Counted from the first letter of the stretch, positions 1-6,366 are shown. The stretch is DNA of 10,573 nucleotides from Eubacteriales bacterium (GCA_029974855.1 JARKQO010000489.1:1-10573), one strand, 5' to 3'. Notes: generated by a model from the sequence alone, not told the origin. A program made the numbers and translations.

Positions 1-2
1 TG

Positions 3-509
3 AAGGCCTTCCTGCGGCCCATAGTCACCGACGTAAACCCCCAGGGGGGACGGCTCTTTTTGGAGGGCATGATGGAAACCACCTTGCTCTACATGACCGA
101 CGACAGCGAGGTTCCCGTCAGCTACTCCACAGAGGAACCCTTTCACATGGTCTTCGCCTGCGAGGTGTCCGATCCCGAGGGGATCACCTGGGTGCCCAGC
201 AATGTGGATGTGAACGGCATCACCAGCGACCGGGTGGAGGTGAAGTACATTCTTCACCTGTTCTGCAACGATGTGCAGCTGGCCACGGACGCTTTGGTCA
301 GCGACGTGGTGCGCCAGACCGCCCAGCCCATGAACCCGGGCATCGTCCTGTACTTCACCCAGCCTGAGGAAACCCTCTGGGACATCGCCAAGCGCTACCG
401 GGTCAGCAAGGAAAGCCTCCAGAGGATGAACCCGGAGCTTCTGGGGGACGGCCCCTTTGAAACCGGCCGCAGCGTGATCCTATGGCAGCGGGGGAACGGG
501 GACCAGTAA
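3..509 (+). CDS. SPOCS (DUF3794) and LysM domain protein, SipL-like, 5' truncated
   Basis: The frame is open from the first full codon of the window, so the gene starts upstream and only its last 168 residues are seen. The first ~100 visible residues fit the end of a SPOCS/DUF3794 domain, with its beta-strand pattern around LEGMMETTLLYMTDD and PFHMVFACEV. The last ~50 residues form a LysM module, with YFTQPEETLWDIAKRYRVS followed by LQRMNPELL. This order, SPOCS then C-terminal LysM, is that of SipL, the clostridial spore-coat morphogenetic partner of SpoIVA. LysM binds N-acetylglucosamine-containing glycans such as cortex peptidoglycan. A role at the spore or cell envelope is therefore inferred. 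A TTG at position 60 and an ATG at 69 lie in frame, but both are inside the SPOCS domain and are not credible starts. Other DUF3794/LysM paralogues exist, so the name sipL is not certain. Confidence 0.85.
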   Translation, partial: KAFLRPIVTDVNPQGGRLFLEGMMETTLLYMTDDSEVPVSYSTEEPFHMVFACEVSDPEGITWVPSNVDVNGITSDRVEVKYILHLFCNDVQLATDALVSDVVRQTAQPMNPGIVLYFTQPEETLWDIAKRYRVSKESLQRMNPELLGDGPFETGRSVILWQRGNGDQ

Positions 510-510
510 T

Positions 511-553
511 CAGGGGTTTCACCCCTGGCCCCCACCAGGGCCTGAGGCCCTGG
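511..553. repeat. REP-like double-hairpin repeat after the SPOCS/LysM stop
   Basis: Two perfect inverted repeats stand in tandem starting two bases after the stop codon. The first is CAGGGG (511-516), loop TTTCA, CCCCTG (522-527). The second is CCAGGGCC (535-542), loop TGA, GGCCCTGG (546-553). A C-rich spacer lies between them. Neither is followed by a T-run, so they are not typical intrinsic terminators. The pattern looks like the dispersed GC-rich palindromic repeats that sit after stop codons in many GC-rich gut Clostridia. Only one copy lies in this window, so dispersal is inference. Confidence 0.5.
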
Positions 554-576
554 ACCCAATCTTTCATCATAAACAA

Positions 577-606
577 GGGAGGCGCGGCGAAACAGCCGCG
601 CCTCCC
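577..606. terminator. Strong hairpin between convergent genes, probable bidirectional terminator
   Basis: A perfect 12-bp GC-rich stem (GGGAGGCGCGGC at 577-588, GCCGCGCCTCCC at 595-606) closes a six-base loop. It lies between the SPOCS/LysM gene, which ends at 509 on the plus strand, and the ROK kinase, which ends at 625 on the minus strand. On the minus strand the stem is followed by TTGTTTATG, a modest T-rich tail. On the plus strand the tail is weak (TCATATAG). It fits best as the terminator of the kinase gene that also blocks readthrough from the left. Confidence 0.7.
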
Positions 607-624
607 TCATATAGAAATCCCTTT

Positions 625-1509
625 TTATGCTTGCCGTTCATAGGCCCTCAACCCCAGCAAATACGCCCCCATGAGGCCGCTGATGGGATAGAGTTGGGGA
701 GGCACGATGTATTGGTCGATCCTTTCCAAAATGGAGACGTGCTGCACATAGCCCCCCAGGAGCCGTTGGGTCTCTTTGCGGACCTTGGGGAACAGCCCCT
801 GCCGCTCCATGACGCCGCCTCCCAAGATGATCCGCTGGGGGCTGGCCACGAGGATCAAATTCACGCACATCTGGGCCAGGTAATAGGCCTCGATGTCAAA
901 GGTAGGGTCCTCATCCTCCAGCAGGCGGGCGTCTCCCCCCACCCGGGCCCCAATGGCCGGGCCGGCGGCCAGGCCCTCCAGGCAGCCGTCATGGTAGGGG
1001 CACACGCCCTTGGGGTTGGGGTCCAGGGGATGGGGCCGGAGGATCATGTGGCCCACCTCCGGATGGAGCATGCCGTGGACCATCTGCCCCTCCACCATCA
1101 CACCGCCGCCCACGCCGGTGCCCACCGTTACGTACACAGCGTTGGAAAGCCCCTGGGCGGCCCCCAAAACCGTCTCCGCCAGCACCGCGGCGTTTACGTC
1201 CGTGTCGATGGCCCTGGGGATGTCCCTATTGGCGCAAAGCTCTCCCAGCAGCGGATAATTCTGCCAGGCCAGCTTGGGGGTGGTGGTGATCCAGCCGTAG
1301 GTGGGAGAGGCGGGGTCCAAATCCAGGGGCCCAAAGCTGCCCACCCCCAAGGCGTCCACCTGGTGGTCCTTGAAAAACGCCTGCATCCGGGGCATGGTTA
1401 TCTCCGGTTCCTCTGTGGGAAAAGTCTCCTGGTGCAGCAGGGCCCCGTCCCCGGCAAAAATCCCCAGCACCATCTTCGTGCCGCCCGCTTCCAAGGCCCC
1501 AATCTTCAT
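625..1509 (-). CDS. ROK-family sugar kinase (fructokinase-like)
   Basis: This 294-residue cytoplasmic protein should phosphorylate a hexose with ATP. The N-terminal ATP-binding motif GALEAGGTKM is at residues 4-13. SFGPLDLD (58-65) and the WITTTPKLAW segment (73-82) are typical of fructokinase-like ROK proteins, and DTDVNAA (102-108) carries the likely catalytic Asp. A second glycine-rich ATP motif, GTGVGGG, is at 130-136. E151-x2-H154 followed by C170-x2-H173-x2-C176 is the ROK zinc-binding signature. The length fits bacterial fructokinases of the ScrK/GmuE type, and fructokinase is the best guess. Glucokinase or mannokinase activity is possible, because ROK specificity is not readable from motifs alone. 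The ATG at 1509 was chosen over one at 1554, since GGGAGGG lies six bases before it (1516-1522) and the family starts at this point. No transporter or glycosidase lies next to it, so it appears to be a single-gene unit. Confidence 0.9.
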   Translation of the reverse strand: MKIGALEAGGTKMVLGIFAGDGALLHQETFPTEEPEITMPRMQAFFKDHQVDALGVGSFGPLDLDPASPTYGWITTTPKLAWQNYPLLGELCANRDIPRAIDTDVNAAVLAETVLGAAQGLSNAVYVTVGTGVGGGVMVEGQMVHGMLHPEVGHMILRPHPLDPNPKGVCPYHDGCLEGLAAGPAIGARVGGDARLLEDEDPTFDIEAYYLAQMCVNLILVASPQRIILGGGVMERQGLFPKVRKETQRLLGGYVQHVSILERIDQYIVPPQLYPISGLMGAYLLGLRAYERQA

Positions 1510-1561
1510 GCAAAACCCTCCCAAGGTGGTTTTGGACCCTTTCCAGGGCTCCATGCCTCAA

Positions 1562-1590
1562 ATCTTACCAAAGAACGGAGCGAAGCACAA
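1562..1590 (-). promoter_or_regulatory. Predicted SigA-type promoter of the ROK kinase
   Basis: On the minus strand TTGTGC (1585-1590) and TAAGAT (1562-1567) are 17 bases apart. TGG just before the -10 box supplies an extended -10 TGn element, which may compensate for the poor -35 half. The predicted start leaves a leader of roughly 45 bases before the ATG at 1509. Confidence 0.45.
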
Positions 1591-1618
1591 TGGTCTGGAT
1601 CGGATTTCATGCCTTTTC

Positions 1619-1647
1619 TTGACTTTTCAGGGAAAGCCCGCTACAAT
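1619..1647 (+). promoter_or_regulatory. Predicted strong SigA promoter of whiA and the Crh-like gene
   Basis: TTGACT (1619-1624) and TACAAT (1642-1647) are exactly 17 bases apart, each differing from consensus at one position. Transcription should begin near 1654, giving a leader of about 74 bases before the whiA start. It faces away from the kinase promoter, so 1510-1727 is a divergent control region. No clear operator was found in it. Confidence 0.75.
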
Positions 1648-1727
1648 CAAAGCAGCGATTGGCTTTGCGATGCTTTTTTACCTTGCCGGAAACGCCCCTT
1701 TGCCTGCGCCGGAAGGAGCCGATGCCC

Positions 1728-2684
1728 ATGTCCTTTTCCAGCGACTGCAAGGAGGAGCTTTGCCGCCTTTCTTTGGAAAAATCCTGCTGCCGCCTCAGTG
1801 AGCTCAGCGCCCTGTACATGACCTTGGGATCCTTGAGCCTGCTGGGCCGGGGGCAAGTGAACGTCCAGTTTTCCGTGGAGAGCCCCGCCATTGCCCGCCG
1901 CGTCTTCCTGCTGTTGCAGCGGGAGCTTCACCTGACTGCCCAGCTTCACTATGTGACCCATCCCCGCTTCGGCGGGGTGCGCAGCTGCAAGCTGACCTTG
2001 GGCCCCCGGCAATCCCCCACGCTGCTGACCCGCTTTTCCATGATGGATTTGGACCGCCACGGCCAGGCGGTGCTGCGGTCCACCACCCCCAAGGTAAGCA
2101 TGCAGCGCCTGTGCTGCAACCGGGCTTTTCTGCGGGGCGTGATGCTGGGCTGTGGAACCGTCACCAAGCCCAAGCGGGGCTACCGGCTGGAGCTGGCGGC
2201 TGCCGAGGAGGGGCTGCGCCCGGTATTGGCCAAGGCCCTGCAGCGCTTTGGCCTTTCCCTGAAGCAAAGCCAGCGCAAGGGGCATACTGTTTTGTACCAG
2301 ACCCAGGGGGAGCAGGTGATCACCTTTCTCACGGTAATCGGCGCCCACCGGGCGGTGATGGCCCTGGAGGACCTGCGGATCCAGCGGGAGGTGCTGGGGG
2401 ACGTAAACCGGGCCATGAACTGCGACGCGGCCAATCTGCAAAAGCTGATGAACGCCAGCGACCAGCAGATTGAGCAGATCGTCCGCCTGATCTCCCACCA
2501 GCGGTTTGGCAGCTTGTCCCCGGCCCTTCAGGAAATCGCCAAAATGCGGGTTCAGGCCCCGGACGCCTCCTTGGCCGAACTGGGGCAAATGCTGGATCCT
2601 CCCTTGGGCAAAAGCGGCGTGAACCACCGGATGCGCCGGCTGATGGACATCGCCCGGGAACTGCCCCAGGACAATCCCCAGTAA
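1728..2684 (+). CDS. whiA: DNA-binding regulator WhiA
   Basis: This 318-residue protein matches WhiA in length and motif order. WhiA is a DNA-binding protein with a homing-endonuclease (LAGLIDADG-like) fold that lacks nuclease activity, plus a C-terminal helix-turn-helix domain. It affects sporulation in Streptomyces and division and chromosome segregation in Bacillus. The N-terminal domain starts MSFSSDCKEEL. The central domain has RAFLRGVMLGCGTV (132-145) and TFLTVIGAHRAVMALED (199-215). The segment DVNRAMNCDAANLQK (225-239) is highly characteristic. The C-terminal HTH covers about 245-312, with SLAELGQML (281-289) and SGVNHRMRRL (296-305). The ATG at 1728 is preferred over 1722 because GGAAGGAG ends nine bases before it, against three for the earlier one. 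Its usual partners rapZ and yvcK are not upstream, but the downstream Crh-like gene is the same neighbour as in Bacillus. Confidence 0.95.
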   Translation: MSFSSDCKEELCRLSLEKSCCRLSELSALYMTLGSLSLLGRGQVNVQFSVESPAIARRVFLLLQRELHLTAQLHYVTHPRFGGVRSCKLTLGPRQSPTLLTRFSMMDLDRHGQAVLRSTTPKVSMQRLCCNRAFLRGVMLGCGTVTKPKRGYRLELAAAEEGLRPVLAKALQRFGLSLKQSQRKGHTVLYQTQGEQVITFLTVIGAHRAVMALEDLRIQREVLGDVNRAMNCDAANLQKLMNASDQQIEQIVRLISHQRFGSLSPALQEIAKMRVQAPDASLAELGQMLDPPLGKSGVNHRMRRLMDIARELPQDNPQ

Positions 2685-2737
2685 ACCAAACTCCCTTTCC
2701 CTGATTGATTTTACCCCCATTGAGAGGAGAACCCCCC

Positions 2738-2989
2738 ATGATCAAGACCCCTTATTCCCTTCAAGGATTTCTGCCCTTTGACCGGGTGGGTGCGGCCCTG
2801 TTGGCGCAAACAGCCTCCCGCTTTGAATGCCGCCTGACCCTGGAAAGGGATTACATGGTCCTCAACGCCAAAAGCATGCTGGGGCTTTTGTCCCACCATT
2901 CCTTTGGGGACGGCCTCTTTACCTTGGTGGCGGATGGAGAGGACGAGCAGGCCGCGGTAAAAGCCCTGCTGGAACTGCTCCATTCCTGA
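2738..2989 (+). CDS. Crh-like HPr-family protein with Asp at position 15 and conserved Ser46
   Basis: This 83-residue protein aligns without gaps to the HPr/Crh core through QTASRF (24-29), LNAKSMLGLLS (42-52) and GEDEQAAV (67-74). The last two segments closely resemble Bacillus Crh. HPr passes phosphate through His15 in PTS sugar uptake; here residue 15 is Asp (codon 2780-2782), and the usual Arg17-Pro18 pair is Val-Gly. Ser46 (codon 2873-2875), the HPr kinase target, is kept within KSMLG. The protein should therefore be unable to carry PTS phosphate from His15 but could still be phosphorylated on Ser46. A regulatory role like Crh, a CcpA cofactor in catabolite repression, is the likely job. 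It starts 53 bases after whiA with no terminator between, so the two are probably cotranscribed, as in the Bacillus whiA-crh order. GAGAGGAG precedes the ATG. An ATG 33 bases upstream (2705) was rejected because it has no ribosome binding site and adds a non-family extension. Confidence 0.85.
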   Translation: MIKTPYSLQGFLPFDRVGAALLAQTASRFECRLTLERDYMVLNAKSMLGLLSHHSFGDGLFTLVADGEDEQAAVKALLELLHS

Positions 2990-3401
2990 TAGGAAAATGA
3001 GGAAAAATTTTGGAGATTCCTGTGGAAATTCGCCGCCTTATTCAGGCCTGAGGCCATTTCGTTTTCCATACCGCTTTTTTCCATGGCTGTGGAAAGGATG
3101 GAAAACCTCTTTCTTCCAGGGCAAGAGGCCCCTGCTTTCCCCCTTCCTTCTCCTCAAACCGGCAGGAAACGGGCGGGTCCTTCTCGAATAAGATAAGGGT
3201 TGCGCTATCTTTTCCCCCGGGAAAAAGGAAGCGCTATGGAAAAAGCCGCCGTCCCGGCCCGTTCTTCCTCAGCTTTTCCCCATAGGTTTTTAAAGCGCTC
3301 TCTGGGCCGAAACGGGTTTTCCATGGTTTCCACACCCCCTACTACTACTACTGATAAAGAATAAGATACTACTACCATTCAGGTAGGTGGAGGAGTCAGG
3401 C
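2990..3401. other. Gene-free region before dnaN with DnaA-box-like cluster (candidate oriC)
   Basis: I see no credible gene in these 412 bases. The 7-mer TTTCCAY occurs eight times on either strand, starting at 3022, 3063, 3078, 3089, 3098, 3236, 3318 and 3327. Extended to nine bases these read NTTTCCACA or TTTTCCATN, that is TTATCCACA-like DnaA boxes with two or three mismatches. With uniform base composition fewer than 0.1 copies of the 7-mer would be expected in such a stretch. The region also holds a 10-bp direct repeat GAATAAGATA (3186-3195 and 3359-3368), a TTTTCCC/GGGAAAA inverted repeat (3210-3225) flanked by two GCGCTAT copies, and a trinucleotide run next to dnaN. No perfect DnaA box is present and dnaA is not adjacent, so the origin call is inference. 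Confidence 0.45.
3317..3374 (+). other. Candidate basal unwinding element: paired DnaA boxes, C-run, CTA trinucleotide run
   Basis: Two 9-mers abut: TTTTCCATG (3317-3325) and GTTTCCACA (3326-3334). Four C residues follow (3335-3338). Then comes CTA four times in register (3339-3350), an A-rich stretch (3354-3368), and two more CTA units (3369-3374). In B. subtilis, DnaA-boxes followed by a short GC block and then DnaA-trios (GAT/AAT read 3' to 5', hence CTA/TTA on this strand) make up the origin unwinding system. There the trios also lie just before dnaN. The order, orientation and spacing here fit my memory of that element. The boxes are degenerate, so this is a candidate only. Confidence 0.5.
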
Positions 3402-4517
3402 ATGAAGTTTGAATGTTCCGCTCAGGAAATGATGGTGGGCCTTGTGAATGCCACCCGGGCTCTGGGGGCCCGGCCCGCCATGCAGATTTTGGAGGGGGTA
3501 TTGCTGAAAACCGGGGAGGACGAAATCTTCCTGACCTGTACGGACGGCTCCCTGAGCATCCGGGCCCGGGTAAAGGCCCGGGTGCAGCAGCCGGGGTCTG
3601 TGGTGCTTCCGGGCAAGCTGCTGACGGAGATCGTGCGCAAGCTTCCCGAAGGGGTAGCTTCCTTCCAGATGAATGAGAAGATGGCGGTGGTGATCAAGTG
3701 CTGCCAAAGCCGCAGCACCATCACCGGCATGGCTCCCACGGATTTTCCCGAGATGAAGGACCTGATCTCCACCCATGGGCTTCACCTGCCCCAAAAGCGC
3801 CTGCGGGAGATGATCACCAAGGTGGTGTTTGCCATCGCGGTGCAGGAAAGCCGCCAGGCCCTCACCGGCTGTTTGGTGGAGATCACTCCCGATGAGCTGC
3901 GCCTGGTGGGCCTGGACGGCTTCCGGCTGGCGTTGCAGCGGCTTCATGATCCCTTTGTGCTTCCGGAGGGGAAGGAGCTGGTGACCGCCATTGTGCCCGG
4001 CCACGTGATGAACGAGATGAGCCGCATCATGACCGATGAGGAGGAGATGGTTACCTTCCATCTGGACGGCACCCATCTGATGGTGATCATGGGGGACACC
4101 ACCTTGGTGACCACCTTGCTGGCCGGGGAATACATCAACTACAAGCAGATTCTTCCCGCCGCCTGGCTCACCAGGGTCACGGTGAAGAAGCGGGAGCTTC
4201 AGGACGCCATCGAGCGGGCCAGCCTCATGGCCCGGGAGGGGAAGAACAACCTAATCCGCATGAACGCGGGGAATGACAGCCTCAAGATCACCTCCATGAG
4301 CGAGCTGGGGGATGTGCTGGAGGAGCTGGATATCCACCTGGAGGGGGAGGAGATCGACATCGCCTTCAACGCCCGCTACATCAGCGACGTGATCAAGAAT
4401 GTGGACGACGACTGCTGCACCCTGAGCATGAACACCAACGTGAGCCCCTGCGTGATCGCCCCGGTGGAGGGGGACGCATACCTCTATTTGGTGCTTCCGG
4501 TGCGGGTGTACAATTAA
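3402..4517 (+). CDS. dnaN: DNA polymerase III beta subunit (sliding clamp)
   Basis: This 371-residue protein is the clamp that encircles DNA as a dimer and tethers the replicative polymerase and repair enzymes. All three clamp domains are present. The first (about 1-120) has PAMQILEGVLL (25-35), VVLPGKLLTEIVRKLP (67-82) and ITGMAPTDFPEM (107-118). The second (about 128-250) has DGFRLALQRLHD (172-183), matching the usual TDGxRLA motif, and GEYINYKQILP (242-252). The third has RASLMARE (272-279), FNARYISDVIK (322-332) and the C-terminus YLYLVLPVRVYN, part of the partner-binding pocket. GGAGGAG lies six bases before the ATG at 3402. A GTG at 3387 overlaps this site and was rejected. The gene normally follows dnaA. 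Here it follows the Crh-like gene and a 412-bp region with DnaA-box-like sites, so it is either a relocated dnaN at the origin or a second clamp copy. Confidence 0.95.
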   Translation: MKFECSAQEMMVGLVNATRALGARPAMQILEGVLLKTGEDEIFLTCTDGSLSIRARVKARVQQPGSVVLPGKLLTEIVRKLPEGVASFQMNEKMAVVIKCCQSRSTITGMAPTDFPEMKDLISTHGLHLPQKRLREMITKVVFAIAVQESRQALTGCLVEITPDELRLVGLDGFRLALQRLHDPFVLPEGKELVTAIVPGHVMNEMSRIMTDEEEMVTFHLDGTHLMVIMGDTTLVTTLLAGEYINYKQILPAAWLTRVTVKKRELQDAIERASLMAREGKNNLIRMNAGNDSLKITSMSELGDVLEELDIHLEGEEIDIAFNARYISDVIKNVDDDCCTLSMNTNVSPCVIAPVEGDAYLYLVLPVRVYN

Positions 4518-4570
4518 GCCCCTGGAAGGGTATGGGCTGCCTTGATGCAGGCAAAGAAGGTCCTGGCCGG

Positions 4571-4594
4571 GGAGAGGCCGGGGCCCTCTCTTTT
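4571..4594 (+). terminator. Intrinsic terminator of dnaN
   Basis: GAGAGG (4572-4577) pairs with CCTCTC (4585-4590) around a GC-rich loop that can pair further with one bulged base. The stem runs straight into TTTT (4591-4594). It lies about 55 bases after the dnaN stop, and no further plus-strand gene follows, so dnaN ends its transcription unit here. Confidence 0.65.
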
Positions 4595-4616
4595 GGGCTC
4601 AAAAGACAGAAAATTA

Positions 4617-4653
4617 CCCGAAAAACAGCGCCTGCCCGGAGGCAAGCGCTGTT
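4617..4653 (-). terminator. Intrinsic terminator of the peptidoglycan-binding lipoprotein gene
   Basis: On the minus strand AACAGCGC (from 4646-4653) pairs with GCGCTGTT (from 4624-4631). One mismatch follows, then a further four pairs (TGCC/GGCA) and a four-base loop at 4637-4640. The stem ends in a run of five T residues on that strand (4621-4625). It is placed 19 bases after the stop codon of the minus-strand gene and faces the dnaN terminator. Confidence 0.8.
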
Positions 4654-4671
4654 GGAAACCAAGGTGTCCGG

Positions 4672-6366
4672 TTAGATATCGCTGGGCCTGGCATTGCTGC
4701 TGTACAGCTTGCGCTGGGTATCCTGCCCGGCTACCCCGTCTACGTACAGGCCGTTCACGGACTGGAAATTCATGACTGCGTTGCGGGTGGCCTCGTCATA
4801 TTTCCCAGTAATGGCGCCGTCGTAGTACTTCAGTTCGTAAAGGGTGTACTGGAGGTTCTTCACGGCGGAGCCGCTGCTGCCAACGTCCAGCTTGTTGTAG
4901 CTTCCGGATTCCGGGGTGCCGCCATACAGCAGGCGCTGGGTGGTGGGGCCCGCCATGCCGGTGACCCGCAGGCCCGCGGCCTGCTGATAGGCCCTCACGG
5001 CGGCTTCCGTGCCGGAGCCGTAATCCCCGTCCTCCACGCCGTTGTAGTAGTTCTTGCTGGCCAAGGTGGCCTGGAGGGCTTGCACCGTAGCCTTTCCGCT
5101 GCTGGAATTCTGGGCGATGGTTTTGTAGCCGTTGGTGCTGGCGGTGCGCCCAAAGCTGTCCGCGGAAGTACCGCTGGGGGTGTCGTTGTTTTGGGAGGAG
5201 CCGCCGTAAATAGCGTTCATGGTGGCCTTTCCCGCAATGCCGTCAGGGGTCAGGCCGTTGGCCATCTGGAAGGCGATGACGGCGCTTTCGGTGCCGTCCC
5301 CAAAATCCCCGTCCACCTTGCCGCTGTAATAGCCCAAGCTTTTGAGCTGGTCTTGCAAGGCGGATACCCCGCCGCCGCTCATGCCCTTTTTCAGGGAGCC
5401 CAGGTTGGCCGCCACGGAGGAGGCCTTTTTGGCGGAGGAGGAATACAGCTTTGCCAAGGTGGTGGGGCCCGCGATGCCGTCCGCGTAGATGCTGTTGCGC
5501 TTCTGGAAGGCGATGACCGCTGCCTCGGTGGTTTCCGCGAAGGTTTTATCCGCGGTGCCGCTGAGGTACCCCAGCGCGATCAGCCGGTTTTGCATAATTT
5601 CCACCTGCGATCCTGTGGAGCCCAGCTTCAGATAAATATCCGTCTTGCCTTTGGGGGTCTCTTTGGTACCGGAGGAGTCGCTGGAAGGCTTGCTGGTGGG
5701 CTTGGCGGTGGGTTTGGTAGAGGTGCTGTCGCTGGGAAGGTTGGCGTCCTTCTTATGGATGGCGTAGGGGCTGTAGATGGATTCCTGGGTGGCTTTCCCC
5801 GCGATGCCGTCCGCCTGGAGCTTGTTGGCCGTTTGGAAGGTCTTGACCGCCGCGGTGGTGCCGGAGCCGAATTTCCCGTCTACCGTGCCGGTGTAATACC
5901 CCAGGTCCTTCAAGCGCTGCTGCAGCTGCTTGACGCTGGTGCCTTCACTGCCGCTTTTGAGCACGTCCGAGGAGGCCGTGCCCGCGCTGGTGGGGGTAGG
6001 GGTGGGCGTGCCCACAGCTACGCCGCCCGGAGGCGGGGTGGCGGTTTGACCGATGGGGATCACGTTGCTGGGGGGTGTGGTGGCGCTCTCACTCTTGAAG
6101 TCCCATTCATTCCAGTCCACCTGGTTGCTGGTGGGAGCTGGGGTGGGGGTGGCCGTGGCCTGGGGAACAGGTGTTTCGATGGGCACAAACTGCTGCCCTC
6201 CGGTTCCAATGGTCAGGTCGTTGTTATCGTCCACGATCCGGTCCGGGTCCACAATACAGCTGCTGAGGATGACCACCGCTCCCAGCAGCATCGCGATCAG
6301 CAAAGAGCGCTTGAGAAGGCTTTGTGGCGCGCCCGGCTTCTTTGGTAAACGCCGTTGTGTTTTCAA
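4672..6366 (-). CDS. Lipoprotein with five peptidoglycan-binding (PG_binding_1) repeats
   Basis: The 564-residue protein starts with a basic stretch (R5, R6, K9, K10, K19, R20), a hydrophobic segment (22-34) and the lipobox LSSC with Cys37, so it is probably a membrane-anchored lipoprotein outside the cell. A Pro/Thr-rich linker (about 62-135) follows. Five PG_binding_1 repeats lie at about 138-198, 247-308, 326-388, 421-482 and 494-555. Each has the pattern V..LQ..L...GYY.G..DG.FG..T..AV..FQ....L..DGIAG..T...LY; repeats 2 and 5 are the most divergent. No amidase, transpeptidase or other catalytic domain is present, and the protein ends right after repeat 5. It may bind cell-wall or cortex peptidoglycan as a scaffold or anchor (inference). 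The start codon is TTG at 6366, preceded by AGGGAGAG seven bases away. No in-frame ATG gives a complete signal peptide. Confidence 0.85.
   Translation of the reverse strand: MKTQRRLPKKPGAPQSLLKRSLLIAMLLGAVVILSSCIVDPDRIVDDNNDLTIGTGGQQFVPIETPVPQATATPTPAPTSNQVDWNEWDFKSESATTPPSNVIPIGQTATPPPGGVAVGTPTPTPTSAGTASSDVLKSGSEGTSVKQLQQRLKDLGYYTGTVDGKFGSGTTAAVKTFQTANKLQADGIAGKATQESIYSPYAIHKKDANLPSDSTSTKPTAKPTSKPSSDSSGTKETPKGKTDIYLKLGSTGSQVEIMQNRLIALGYLSGTADKTFAETTEAAVIAFQKRNSIYADGIAGPTTLAKLYSSSAKKASSVAANLGSLKKGMSGGGVSALQDQLKSLGYYSGKVDGDFGDGTESAVIAFQMANGLTPDGIAGKATMNAIYGGSSQNNDTPSGTSADSFGRTASTNGYKTIAQNSSSGKATVQALQATLASKNYYNGVEDGDYGSGTEAAVRAYQQAAGLRVTGMAGPTTQRLLYGGTPESGSYNKLDVGSSGSAVKNLQYTLYELKYYDGAITGKYDEATRNAVMNFQSVNGLYVDGVAGQDTQRKLYSSNARPSDI

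Noticed and set aside
631..1821. Long plus-strand open frame (396 codons) opposite the ROK kinase
   Set aside because: It is antisense to a clear ROK gene, has a His/Gly/Pro-rich composition with no domain, and arises from GC-rich third codon positions.
1647..2720. Long minus-strand open frame (357 codons) opposite whiA
   Set aside because: Antisense shadow of whiA with low-complexity Gln/His/Gly-rich sequence and no recognisable motif.
3044..3055. Small GGCC-TGA-GGCC-like hairpin as terminator of the whiA/Crh-like unit
   Set aside because: The stem is only four pairs and has no T-run.
2997..3191. Possible 64-residue plus-strand protein between the Crh-like gene and dnaN
   Set aside because: No ribosome binding site, aromatic and Pro-rich composition, and it overlaps the repeated TTTCCAY motifs that better explain the region.
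5080..6348. Long plus-strand open frame (422 codons) opposite the peptidoglycan-binding lipoprotein
   Set aside because: Gly/Ala/Val-rich mirror of the repeated domains on the other strand; the minus-strand gene has promoter, ribosome binding site, lipobox and terminator.
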